A stretch of DNA of 64,000 bases from Phytophthora sp. 'mugwort' (lineage: Eukaryota > Oomycota > Peronosporomycetes > Peronosporales > Peronosporaceae). How positions within the stretch are numbered: the first letter of the stretch is position 1; every line of letters starts with the position of its first letter. Below are positions 33,563 to 44,122 of this stretch, piece after piece. The notes beneath the pieces are model-generated. The model was not told the DNA's origin. It worked only from the letters and a program-made list of their open reading frames with translations, and searched no databases. The DNA is taken from positions 769,001-833,000 of the forward strand of contig JAUCEF010000010.1 in assembly GCA_033558025.1 (NCBI GenBank). The letters run 5' to 3'. Made by a program: the position numbers and the translations under genes.

Positions 33563-34480
33563 GGATTGCCTGCGCTTGAAGCTGGCTGTGAACCGAGATA
33601 GTTGAATGGAAAGTGACCATTGTGGGGCGCGATCGAGGAGCTCCTCGCACGTATTATGCTCATGGCTACTTTTCTTCCAATATGCGGCAGTTACCCCATA
33701 ACCGCCACCGTTAGGTAGAAACTCTTGTTCGATTGTACGCAAAAGGGGTTCCCCGCGATAAATGTTGACGGTGTGGTCAGCTAAGCTGGAGCCAGGACGT
33801 CTCCGCCGCCGGAGCTGCCCCCTCCCCCCCCCCCCCCCCCGCCACGACCGATACACTGAAATATAGACACAGTTTGAGTCCTCAGAGCGGCGCAACCGCG
33901 GTCTAAACGAGCCACGCAATGCGCTGTATGTTCATAGGACCCAATACATTTTTTCTCGGAGTTGGCTGACGACAATGAAGCAAGCGCTGGTTGCAGTCTC
34001 CCGTGTATAAGGGACATGGTGGCAAGCTGCGAACTCACGTTTGGCTTGAATCACGAAGACATCACTGTCCTCGTCTTGAAGCAGTAGAATAAAAAAGATC
34101 AGTGGTGACAACGGTTGTTTGCTATTGACTAGCAACAGAGCACTAATTGTTCTACCATCGCTAACCCACTACCATTCCCCCGTCGAGTGCGCTGGCTTCA
34201 TGAACTCAAATGACTGACTACCGCGCCGTAATGCTCGCAAGAATCATGCCACGCGTAACGGAGACGTACAGAGCCCCACACAATCGAGACACGGCGCCTA
34301 GACCGCTGGGTTCTTCGAAAGCACGCAGAACCATCTTCTCTGGCACCTCCCAGAGCTCGGTAGAAGGCGTACTGGACTGCTCGATACAAGACTCTATTCA
34401 CACAGCAAATAGAGTCAAACATCGAACACTAGACCATGAAACATGGGATCCAAGTGGATCGCAGAATCCACTCATGGCTG
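33563..34480. other. 5' flank of the zinc-repeat gene up to IR2
   Basis: It holds the poly-C tract and an extended open minus-strand frame (to 33919) that may be 5' untranslated region or an upstream exon. The frame at 34038-33781 is poly-Gly-rich and not credible as a gene. A second region, 34140-34480, has only short frames. Confidence 0.45.
33826..33840 (+). repeat. Poly-C tract
   Basis: A run of at least 15 C, interrupted only by a T a little upstream (CCCCCTCCCCCCC). On the minus strand it would encode poly-Gly at the start of the extended zinc-repeat frame. It is more likely non-coding or a slippage-prone 5' flank. Confidence 0.7.
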
Positions 34481-35027
34481 ATGGTTTTCGCTCCCCCATA
34501 CTAGCAGCACAGGTCGCATCTTCCAGCTAACACAAATGAGCGACAGCCTGTTGGGCCTCACCAAAACGACATGGGACCAAGCAACTACCTTAGTCTTAAG
34601 CCCCAGCCCAGTGCCACCGAACATGGAGACTTGATGCCCCCCAGCACGCGAATCAACGGCAACGAGGGCGCCCTTTAGTGCAATGCGACGACCGCCAAAA
34701 CTGCCGCGACCGCTCGGCGGCCAATGGGCACGCACGAACGAAGTCGATCAGAACAGAAAAGGGGCTACGTTGAAGTTGCAGTCGCTTCGTCAGCCAATCC
34801 GCGAGCCTCCGAAAGATACCTATAATTTACGTTTCGCCATGCCGGACTAAGCACGCTCTAAAGCGGTTTCAGAGCACCGTTGAGTACCAGTTACGGGGTT
34901 GAAACGGGCGCCGTAGCGCTGCGAAATCAGCATTTTTGAATGCCGGCCCAGTGTCGGGATACCGGATCAGATCACAAACCGTCCAGCGTACGCCGAGCGG
35001 ATGATACGATGGCGACAGCAGATTTAT
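34481..35027 (-). repeat. Right arm of a long inverted repeat (IR2)
   Basis: It is the inverted partner of 31316-31773, about 90 bp longer because of indels. The match extends from CTGATGGTTTTCGC (34481) to GGCGACAGCAGATTTAT (35027). Conserved blocks include CTATAATTTACGTTTCGC (34819-34836), GTACCAGTTACGG (about 34885) and CCAGCGTACGCCGAGCGGATGA (34983 on). No target-site duplication is visible just outside either end. Confidence 0.85.
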
Positions 35028-36157
35028 CCTTGAGGAGGCGCTGGCGACGTGGCTCCAAGCGCGCGAACGTTTCGCTCCGAGGCGTAAACGAGGTGGCGCG
35101 CCGCCCCTGTCTAGCCTCGTGTGGCAGCCACTGCCAACAGCGCCCGCTTATCCGAGAGTTTCGCTGGGAGAAAACCAGCTGGAGACGATATATTACATCA
35201 TGTAGACGGAGGCCAGGACCTTTTGCACCGCCTGCATAACGTCATCACTTGAGTGGGAAGGAAGAGAATGCACTGATACCAAGCAGACGAGAGCAGACGG
35301 TCTGTCGGCGGTGGGTCGACGTGACAAACGGGAGCAGCAAACGCGCAGGCACTAACGCGTTACCACTAGCATTGGAGCCCGAAAGTGCGAGGTCGAATGG
35401 GTTGCCCAGCCAATTTTGCCCACCACCACCGGGGTTCTCCATTGATCAGCATCATGTTACCTCCTTGTCGGCGCCCAAGCGGCAGGTCGTCGTATCGCAC
35501 GGCTAGCGTCATACCGATATACACGTCTGGGTTGGCCAGTGCTATATCAATGCCGAGTTTGCAACGGTTCGTGGCTCTTTACGTCAAAACGCAGCCATAG
35601 ATTTCTCCATGGACACAGCAGATCTGTGTGAGCATGGAGCATTACAACTTCCGATACAAGTAGATGCAAACAAAGACACTTCAACTCACGCCCTATTTAT
35701 AAATCTCACTTAAGCGAATCTGACTCAGTTGGACATCCACCTTGACAACTTCCACTTTCCCAACACTTACTTTACCGCACATTACTGTACTCCTCTTCCT
35801 TCTTCTTCGATGGTATCCTCGTCGCCGACTTGTAGTTACTTCAGTGCGGGAAGATTGCTTAAGCGTTGGACTATAGGCACCTCCAGTTGCTTCCTTTTCG
35901 CGACGCAGAGGCCTCCATTCCTAACGACACGCACGATCCCGATCGTCATCGCCCTATCGAGTGACAACGCGTACTAGTCTCCAACGCCAGTCGTAAGAGC
36001 CATAAGCTAACGCTAGGAACGTCCATAGAGCGCATCCATCAGCAAATGGAGCTACAAAGTTCCATAGCTTTCGATTGCCAGAAATCGTTCGAGAACGACC
36101 CTTTCGTTCTGCATAGCGATCCCCCAGACACCACTACTCCCAGCCAAGTCTACCACC
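35028..36157. other. Non-coding flank of the gene island
   Basis: I see no gene here. It lies between IR2 and the 3' end of the TBC gene and probably holds the TBC gene's 3' untranslated region near the right. Only short, motif-free frames are present. No MULE coding was found to the right of IR2. Confidence 0.5.
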
Positions 36158-39100
36158 TCAAAATCCGCCAAGTACACCGTTCAGCGCATCGCTGATGGCG
36201 TACATACGGCGCCGTTCGTGCTTAACATGGCCAATACCGACGCTCTGACCACCACTGGCGAACGCCATCATCTTCTTCCCTCCCATACTATCGGGATCGC
36301 CGCGTTTCTCGTAGAAGAAAACGTCGTTCACTACGCGATCCAGCGCCGAGTAGATGTGACTGGGGACGGCGATGGTCGCCACAGTGTCGAACAGAGTTTG
36401 CTCCGAGACGCGCGTATTCCACGCATCCTGGTAGATGACGTTGCGCTGCAGTAGTGGGAGCGCCACGTCCATTTCCGCCTCTATCAATTGTGACGCCAAC
36501 AGCTCGTGAATCGCCATCGCAGTGCGGAAGAGAAACACTGTTCCATCCAATAAAAAATTGTCGAACACACGCGCCGCCGACTCAAGTGGCAGCACTTGAA
36601 GGAAAAGCGTCTGCAGCCAATTCATGAGATACATGGAGCAGGAAAAGACGCCAATCTCCCGTAAATGAGCGTGCAAATGGGGCAGTCTCGAGTGCAAAAA
36701 GGCATCAAAGAGTGTATAGTACACACTCGCGAGATCGGCATCCAGCAGGTAAAAGGTGAACAAGTGTTCATTCACCATGAGGTTGGCCAAACATTGGAAC
36801 GCCAGATAGCGGTCTTGGGGCATGTGTAAACACAACATGGCCGCCAAGTATGACATGCCCTGGATGTACCCCAGATCTGGTCGATAACATGCATAAGTCT
36901 CCAATACCTCAAGTAAGAAAGCGTAATACGGACCACTCGAGTCGAACAACTTGAGCGACGGGAACGTTCGTGGCAAGTCGGTGTCAATAAGAGCCAATGT
37001 ATGTTCACGACCACCATCTACTGCCCCATTCTTCTCCTTTGCTGCTCGGTCCTTCTTGTATGCGGCTGCCCGTCGTCGATAAATCTTAAACATTTCGGGG
37101 GTTACTTTAAGTTTGTTACCAATAGCCATAGGCCACACACGAGCACGGATTGATGGTGGAATCCCCTGTCGCCACAGTGAATGTGCCAATGGAGTGTCCT
37201 TATTTTCTTCCCAATCACGAAGAATTCGAGTTCGCCACAGCTTCTTGGCACGCCGCAACTCTTCCTCCTTCTCATGGATGGCTTCACGAGGGGCATCACC
37301 AAGTTCCATGGCCACAATTGGAGGGGAACCTCGTCGACGGCGACGTGGCGGTGTAACGGGTCGTCCGGGTGAGACTCGACCGAGATACGGATCATCTTCG
37401 CTTGCCTCACTGCCCTCTGAAAGCTGTCGCATTGATCTCGGCATTTCCAGTCCATTCACGGCAGCTCCTGTCTGCATCATTGACTGAGACGATGAAGATG
37501 ACTGGCCATAAAGTGACGGGTGCACTTCCAGTGCTATCGTGTACTTATGACCACAAGCCACGACGAGCTCAGTTTGGGCTGAAAAGCAGTCCAGACGCTC
37601 GGGTTTATCCTTGTTTGCAGTATGCCCAAGGCCGCACGCACCATAAGAATTTAATCCCCATGCAAACATGATGCGCTTTTCAGTTGTTGCCATGGAATGG
37701 AAGGCGCCGCAATATACTCGCACTAGTTGATCAGGTATACACAATGCGTCAGGAGGCAGCTGGACACGTGCAGGTAACGGCTGATAAACATCTCCCGTGC
37801 CAAGCTGCCCATACTCGCCTAATCCCCACGAATACAGCTCCCCATTCGCTGTCAGTACAACGGTGTGGGTATATCCACATGCAACGTCGACCACCGGAGA
37901 CCCGGCTGCCACCTCGCGTAGCTTGTCGACACAGCGCGGCATCACTTGATCTTTATCTACATATCCCAATCCACATTGACCCTCACCCGTCTTGCCCCAT
38001 GTATAGATATTACCCTCTTGATCTAGCGCTGTTGTGAAGTTCCAACCGCATACAACCTGCGACATGCGCGTTCCCTGCGGAAAGTTTACAATTTGGTGCG
38101 GAGTATCGCGCCATTTATTGTCACCCAAGCCTAGACGACCATTTCGCCCTCGGCCAAACGTAAACACGGTACCTTTTGCAGTTAATACAGCCGTATGTGC
38201 TCCCCCGCAGCTGGCACTCGCTACACTTTCCCGTAACAAGCTCATGACCTTCCGTGGAACAGCACGATCGCGCATGTCACCATGTCCGAGACGGCCATCT
38301 TCGCCACTTCCCCACGTATACAACTCTCCAGCATCAGTAATCGCTAACGAATGCTGTGCGCCACACGCTATCATGGCGATAGTTGTGCGATGAAGCGCCT
38401 TTTCCAACGCAAGTTCTTCGACAAGATGCGGGGCCAAAAATGACGTCGTCGTGTTGGTTCGCGTCGAATCGCTGTCGGTCGCAGTCGAGTTAGTGGTTGC
38501 AACAGTGACGGCTGCAACCTTTTTGTCTTCATTATCACCATAACTATAGACGTCGCCTGTAGACGTCAGATAGAGCAAATGTTCCCCACCACACGCCACT
38601 TGAACGATCGGCTGTCCATTAACCAAAGAAACTTGTTTTGGCCGAAGTACCAGCGGAATTCCACCCCCTAAACTAGGCGGTCTTCCCCATACCCATATCT
38701 GGGAACTTGGCTCTTCCACTTGCTGCGCTGCTGCATATTCATCTTCTCCAAGCTCCGTCACTTTTTCCACTTGTAGTTCCTCTTCAACACTGCCTTCTTC
38801 TTCATCGTCACTTTCATTGCCGTCCACCTCTTCGACGCATTCACCACTTTTCTTAGCAGTCAGTTTTTCACTATCAACGGTATCTCCACGTGCATCTTCA
38901 TCGTTCTCGACGGCGTCAAATACTGCAGCTGCCTGTACATCTTGACTTCCACCTTCTAGCACTGAGTTGCTAGTCACCGATGGGTCATTACGCTGGCTAT
39001 TTCCCTGTATAGCTGCTAGAGAGATGCTGATAGCACGGGGACTTGGGCGTCCCCGACGGCGATTTAACTCCGGCTGTGACTGACTGCGCTGTCGAGGCAT

Positions 39101-40240
39101 ACGCTGCACTCGCTCAAACCCATGCAGCTGATCGTGCATTGCGGCCAGCATTTCATTCTGAAGCGCCACTAACGCCGTCATACTACTCTGTACGTCAGCA
39201 CATAGCTTGGTATGCAAGGTCTCACGCTCCTGCTGAAGCCTACGAATATGGACATCCGTGTCCTCGTAGCCCATACTATGGTGCCGTGTCCAATACGTGT
39301 GCTTGATCTCCGGCAGAACATCGTGGCTCAGAGTTTCCAATGGACTCAACACTGCGTCCTCACACTTTTTCTCGAACTCGGGCTGCACAGACTCCAGCAC
39401 CTGGGTGAGTGCTTTGACCAGTCGCGCCGCATGCGTCTTGTCACCGTCTTCGCTCTTCCTCTGCGTGTTTCCCTCTCCATCCAGCTGGGCATCTGCAAAT
39501 AGTGACATGTCCGCTACTCGCTTATATTCGTCCAGCACGGCCGTTGTAGCTCCCCACCATGCTGTCGTCGCCTGCATATAAGCACGTACACAATGCCACA
39601 GTGCACTGAGATTACCTTCCGCCTGCAGCACCTCGTTCCTGAACTGAGCGGACACGTCGCCCACGGGCTCTGTATCCTCCTGCTCCAACAGCTCCTCGTC
39701 CGAGTCGCCATCGCCATCGCTCTCTAGCAGCCCGACGTCCTCACTGTCCGTGACACTATCCGCATCAGCCCAAGTCGTGGTCACTGCCGTGGGTTTAGCC
39801 CAGTCAGGTAGCTCACCCTTCACAGGTTTGGGCGGGCGATTGCGATGATGTGCCACGAAGTCACAGAAGATCTGCATGTCCAGACCGGCATTGGAGTTCG
39901 CGTCATGGTGCATCCCAGCCGCGTGTTGCCTCGACAGATGCGCCAGCACCTCACGCAGGAATTCCTGAAGACCTTCGAAGCGCTGCTGCAGCTGCGCATC
40001 CGACAACGGAAACACCTGCAGGGCGTACTTGGGAGGTAGCCCCACAGGCGGGTGGAAGTGCAACTTGGCAGCTAGGGACGCGATCTGCGAGTAACGACGG
40101 TACACGAGGAAGTGCGAGTTGGCAGTCGCCACCTGCAGTACGTAGGCTAGAAACGGCTTGCGGTCGTGCGCGTGCTGGGCCTGGTAGAAGCCCAGCATCT
40201 GCACGTCTGTGAGCAGTCCCATGCTGAAGCCACCCGCCAT
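36158..40240 (-). CDS. PX-RCC1-TBC fusion protein, putative Rab GTPase-activating protein
   Basis: A single uninterrupted minus-strand frame of 1,360 residues. Order: PX domain (about 10-110; LVYRRYSQIASLAAKLHFHP, binds phosphoinositides), an acidic segment (170-200), a helical region (200-360), RCC1 repeats (about 512-905; repeated W-G and C-G-x-x-H as in LYTWGSGEDGRLGHGDM), and a TBC domain (about 1019-1262). The TBC domain has both GAP fingers: the arginine finger in IDTDLPRTF (about 1084) and the glutamine finger in LGYIQGMSYL (about 1123), so Rab GTP hydrolysis activity is likely. The start is set at Met 40240 (MAGGFSMGLL), because the preceding 22 codons overlap an initiator-like element; the longer frame from 40306 cannot be excluded. 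It is divergent from the condensin gene. Such a three-domain arrangement is unusual outside oomycetes and their relatives, to my knowledge. Confidence 0.93.
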   Translation of the reverse strand: MAGGFSMGLLTDVQMLGFYQAQHAHDRKPFLAYVLQVATANSHFLVYRRYSQIASLAAKLHFHPPVGLPPKYALQVFPLSDAQLQQRFEGLQEFLREVLAHLSRQHAAGMHHDANSNAGLDMQIFCDFVAHHRNRPPKPVKGELPDWAKPTAVTTTWADADSVTDSEDVGLLESDGDGDSDEELLEQEDTEPVGDVSAQFRNEVLQAEGNLSALWHCVRAYMQATTAWWGATTAVLDEYKRVADMSLFADAQLDGEGNTQRKSEDGDKTHAARLVKALTQVLESVQPEFEKKCEDAVLSPLETLSHDVLPEIKHTYWTRHHSMGYEDTDVHIRRLQQERETLHTKLCADVQSSMTALVALQNEMLAAMHDQLHGFERVQRMPRQRSQSQPELNRRRGRPSPRAISISLAAIQGNSQRNDPSVTSNSVLEGGSQDVQAAAVFDAVENDEDARGDTVDSEKLTAKKSGECVEEVDGNESDDEEEGSVEEELQVEKVTELGEDEYAAAQQVEEPSSQIWVWGRPPSLGGGIPLVLRPKQVSLVNGQPIVQVACGGEHLLYLTSTGDVYSYGDNEDKKVAAVTVATTNSTATDSDSTRTNTTTSFLAPHLVEELALEKALHRTTIAMIACGAQHSLAITDAGELYTWGSGEDGRLGHGDMRDRAVPRKVMSLLRESVASASCGGAHTAVLTAKGTVFTFGRGRNGRLGLGDNKWRDTPHQIVNFPQGTRMSQVVCGWNFTTALDQEGNIYTWGKTGEGQCGLGYVDKDQVMPRCVDKLREVAAGSPVVDVACGYTHTVVLTANGELYSWGLGEYGQLGTGDVYQPLPARVQLPPDALCIPDQLVRVYCGAFHSMATTEKRIMFAWGLNSYGACGLGHTANKDKPERLDCFSAQTELVVACGHKYTIALEVHPSLYGQSSSSSQSMMQTGAAVNGLEMPRSMRQLSEGSEASEDDPYLGRVSPGRPVTPPRRRRRGSPPIVAMELGDAPREAIHEKEEELRRAKKLWRTRILRDWEENKDTPLAHSLWRQGIPPSIRARVWPMAIGNKLKVTPEMFKIYRRRAAAYKKDRAAKEKNGAVDGGREHTLALIDTDLPRTFPSLKLFDSSGPYYAFLLEVLETYACYRPDLGYIQGMSYLAAMLCLHMPQDRYLAFQCLANLMVNEHLFTFYLLDADLASVYYTLFDAFLHSRLPHLHAHLREIGVFSCSMYLMNWLQTLFLQVLPLESAARVFDNFLLDGTVFLFRTAMAIHELLASQLIEAEMDVALPLLQRNVIYQDAWNTRVSEQTLFDTVATIAVPSHIYSALDRVVNDVFFYEKRGDPDSMGGKKMMAFASGGQSVGIGHVKHERRRMYAISDALNGVLGGF

Positions 40241-40380
40241 TATCGTCACAAAATGGAAATGGATCCGAACTGGAAGAAACGGTACTTGACTAAGTATCCA
40301 TTGCACTGCGGTTAAGTAAGGTTAACTCTATAAAGTGCGAATTTGCTGCAAAGATTAAGTTGCGCGCGCATTTTGAAGCC
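40241..40380. promoter_or_regulatory. Short bidirectional promoter region
   Basis: Only 140 bp separate the start codons of the divergent TBC and condensin genes, so both promoters must lie here. The TBC side has an initiator-like element. For the condensin side I see only TATAAAG at about 40329 (ACTCTATAAAGTG), which could be a chance TATA-like sequence. Confidence 0.6.
40250..40265 (-). promoter_or_regulatory. Oomycete initiator-like core promoter of the TBC gene
   Basis: The minus strand reads TCCATTTCCATTTTG just upstream of Met 40240. It resembles the oomycete initiator plus flanking region consensus (CATTYYNCAWTTT), with one base missing. Position, about 10-25 bp before the start codon, fits a short 5' leader. 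It supports starting translation downstream rather than at 40306. Confidence 0.5.
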
Positions 40381-43300
40381 ATGAACGACGCGCGCGCGGA
40401 ATGGACGTTAACTCTGCGGCAGGTGTTCCAGGACGTGCAGCTACAGGCCGTGGAGGCCAGCGGCTACGTGCGTAACCCGTCGGGTGTAGCGCATCAACGG
40501 ACGCTCGTCCCAGCCGTGCGCCGCCTCAATGCGCTCTTCAGCGACGAGGTGCGTGACGGCAAGCGCGGCGTCGTGGAGGAAGCCTTCGCGCTCTTCCTGG
40601 ACGAGACGTGGTTGGCCGTTGCCAGAGTGTTGGTCGCTCCTAAGGTCAGCGACGTGGTGCTGCTCGCTATAGCCTCGTTCGTGGGCGAATTCCTATTCCG
40701 CAAGAGCAGCAAGAGCAAGGAGCCCAAGGGAAAAGAGGAACTGCGTGTCGAGCTGCTCAAGCGGCTTATGGACGCCTCCAAGGCCGAGGACCGCACGGTA
40801 AGGCTCCGAGTGTGTCACATGCTGCAGATCGTGGTGAACCGACAAGGCTACATTGAGTAAGTGACAGGAAGTGAGAGGGACTGTATGTGGTACTTAACGA
40901 CTGCTGGTGCTACAGGGAGGAGCTGGTGACGCAGTTGAGGGAGACGATGCTCCGTCGGTTTCACGACAAACTGACGGCGGTGCGGATCCAGAGTATCTAT
41001 GGGCTTAAGACGTTACAGGGCGGTGATGAAGAGGATCAAGCTGACGAGGATTCAAACAAGGAGGAGGACGCAGTAAGGCGGGAGCTCAGGAAGCTCATGG
41101 TATCGGACCCGTCCAAGTGAGTTACGGCTGGAGGAGTTGGGTTTTTAAGTCTGTAGCTGACAGGATCTTAATGACTACTGTTCTGTGCCAGGGACGTCCG
41201 TAAGGCTGCGCTGCTCAACTTGACCGTGTCAAAGAAGATGTACCAGGACCTGCTAATCCGTATCCGCGACTCTAGCGAGGACGTGCGCTACGCTGCCTTC
41301 CGCACGATTGGAAACGCGATGCCTATGGAAGATATCCCTATTAACGACCGTGCACAGCTACTAGATCAAGGCTTACAGGATCGTGCTGCGCGCGTCCGCA
41401 GGGCATGTGAGCAAATGGTGCTCAAAAAGTGGTTCCCAGAGTGTGATTCCTCCCCAGTGGTGCTGTTGCAAGCTTTGGATATCGAACAGTACCCTGAAAT
41501 TGGCTCAAAGGTGTCGCGGCTTCTCTTGAAGCATTTCTCCGAGCAGCCACGAGCGCTACTGGGCAAAGAAGGAGTCGTCGAGTTCAACGCACTGGACATG
41601 ATGTCGGAGAACAGCGAGGCCTTCAATGCCGAGAGCATTTTCTTCTGGAGAGAGCAGTGCTACTACTACCAGAAGATTGACAATGACCTGGACAAGGCAG
41701 CGGCTATTCTCCCTAACGTGTCAGATTTCAGCAAGATGCTACTGGCGACATGCAAAGCTGAGAGTGACGTCATCTTTATTGCTCAACAGTTGCTGGAATT
41801 TGGACATTTATTGGATTTCCAGGATGAATTTGGACGACGTAACCTGTTGGATGCTTTGCGTGGGTGTAACCTCTTGCTGGTTTTATAGTTTTTGTTTAGT
41901 ATTTTGTCTGGAGCTAACGCGTTTTTGATGTGTCGTATCTTGTAGAGAAACTGCTGCGCGAATTGGGAACTGATAGCCAGTTGATGAAGGGGATCATGGA
42001 GTTGATGGCCTTTGTGTATTCTGGAAGTTCCGAGCAAGAGTTTATTCAGGTCGTGGCTGAAATCATCTCAGACATGTACGACCCGGTGGAGGCTGGTACT
42101 CAAGAAGTTTTGGCTTCGCAGCAGGAGGATTCGGAGGTTCCTTTGTCGCAACAAGAAACATCGACTGAGGACGATCCGTCAGGCCTCAGCTTTGGCCCCC
42201 AATTACATAAGTTGAGTGAGGAAGACCGCGAAACGGCCGAGGCGAAATTCGAAGAGCTAGAAAAGCGTCTCGATACACTCAAGTTTGACTCGGACGAGTA
42301 CAACAAGGTTCAGGCGGAGATGGTTGCATTGGAGGCGCTTCTGCAAGACCCAAGAGTATTGAGCTGGCTTCGATGCCTTGAGATGGTGGCGCAACTGCTG
42401 AAACTTACATCGCACAATCTGAGCGATCCAATCGTAGATGGCATGAGTCGCTATATTCTTCCTGCGATCGATAGCGATGTACCGGCATTGCGTGAAGCAG
42501 GACTGGAGAATCTTGGACTGTTTTGTTTGCTTGACAAGCGCATCGCAGAGCGATATTTGATTGTGTTTTGGCGTGCGTTGAACAACCCAGAAGAAGAGAG
42601 TGAGGTGAAGCACACGTGCGTCCAGGCGATCCTGGATATGGCATTCAGTTTTACAAACTTGCAGCCGCATATTTTCGGATCTATGAAAGCAGAGGATGGC
42701 GTTGATGCTGAAGAAGGAAATGACAAGCATGTTAAGGAGAACGATGGTCAGAATGACACTAAGGAAGGAGACAGAGACGGCGATAAGGATGGAAATAAGG
42801 ACAAGGAAAAAGAAGACGACGAGGATATGGAGAAGGATGGTAATTCGCGACCTGTAGCGACCCCCGAAAAGCTGGATCTGGACACGATCTTCGTTGGTCT
42901 TGGTCAGCTGATTACAGTCGACGACCTGGACCTTCAAAGCACGATTGTGGAAGGTTTCTGCCGCCTGTTCATGCTGAATCGGATCGACAATATCACAGTG
43001 TTGGCTATTTTACTCGAGACGTACTTCAGTTCGAAGCTTCAAAAGGTGCAGCAACTTAGTGAACACGGCTTCCAGTCACGCTCTCTTCAGCTGCTGAGCA
43101 TCTTTTTCCCCGCGTTCGTCATGGCGACGTCTGCAAACTGCATGCTACTGGAGGAAGCTGCCACGCATTTGATCCAAAAGTCTATGGAGAAGTTAGACAT
43201 GGAGAGTGACTCGATGCTCGATTTGGGCGCTTGCTCTAAATATGTCACGCATCTGTTGAGCCATAACGAGCAAGAGGAAGAAGCAGCAATGCAGGCGCTG

Positions 43301-44122
43301 AAAGCTAGGAAGAAGCGAGCAAAGAAGGTCGAAAGACGGCGCTGCGCCCACCACAACCGGATCGGCATTACTATCTGTCTGGAAATTCTGTCTCTGGAAA
43401 AAGTGGCTGCGTTGCCATCCATTCATCAGGACGTTGTGATTATGCGGCAAAAGGCTCTTCTCAAGATGATCGCGTGGGTGGAAGTCACACTAGACGAACA
43501 ACGGTCTGCAGCGTTGTTCAAGTATCTGCTGCAAGAGATCACGTCGTCGTGCTTTAGCTCTCAGAAAGGTTTGCTTCGAAGTGCGGAGGCCGTGTTGAAG
43601 CGTACGTCGGCGAGCTGCCCGGAGCAAAGCACAGAGCCAAGCGATGGTCAGCAAGCAGTCGCGTTGGAGCAAGACCAAACGTGGTCTCACGGCTTGGTCA
43701 AGGAGCGTGAAGAGGTGCTGCACCCGGTGCTGCTGAAGGCAAGTGTGGATCATGAGAAGTGGCTGAAGAAACAGGAACGAGAGAAGAAAGCTCAGCGACG
43801 AAAAAGAAATGCGCAATACGTTTCGTCCGGTTCTTCTGAGTCGAGCGAGAGTGAGAGCGAGGACGGTGACGACGAACCAGCTTCTGCCCCAACACGTCGC
43901 GAACTTTCCTCTCGTCGTAGTAAGACTGCAGCTGTGAGTCGTATGCACGAGAAAGAGGGCGAGTTTGAGGCAAAGATCAAGCAGGCGCTGCAGGACGACG
44001 ATGCGGACGAAGAGGATGAAGATGAGTATGGCGAGGAGGATAGCGAGAGTGACGAGGACGACGAGGAAGAGTCTGATGCCGAAGACGACGAGGAACCGGC
44101 GGCGGCTGAAGACGACGAGTAG
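40381..44122 (+). CDS. Condensin complex subunit 3 (CAP-G)
   Basis: I read four exons: 40381-40856, 40916-41116, 41192-41859 and 41946-44122, with GT-AG introns of 59, 75 and 86 bp (donors GTAAGT, GTGAGT, GTGGGT; acceptors TACAG, GCCAG, TTGTAG). Phases agree, giving 1,173 residues. The protein is a HEAT-repeat solenoid. Markers include VRLRVCHMLQ, LRIRDSSEDVRYAAFRTIGN and RAARVRRACEQMVLKKWF, as in CAP-G/Ycg1, and NLGLFCLLDKRIAERYLIVF as in the condensin subunit 3 C-terminal domain. It works with SMC2/SMC4, CAP-H and CAP-D2 in mitotic chromosome condensation. Lys/Asp/Glu-rich insert at 42709-42845 and an acidic Ser/Asp/Glu tail (about 43830-44122) make it longer than the roughly 1,000-residue animal and yeast proteins. 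Start at the ATG 40381; the frame is open a little upstream, without ATG. Confidence 0.92.

Noticed and set aside
33781..34038. Poly-Gly-rich minus-strand frame
   Set aside because: It depends on a poly-C tract, has no other support, and is out of place for a gene.
34472..34735. Minus-strand frame in the inverted repeat (and its partner at 31517-31720)
   Set aside because: It lies in repeat arms, and the partner arm does not keep the same frame through indels, so coding is unlikely.
40241..40306. 22-codon N-terminal extension of the TBC protein
   Set aside because: It overlaps the initiator-like element and gives no domain; Met 40240 starts the PX region better.
42257..42937. 226-codon minus-strand frame opposite the condensin gene
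   Set aside because: It is antisense to exon 4 of a well-supported gene and has no domain of its own; it is a shadow frame.
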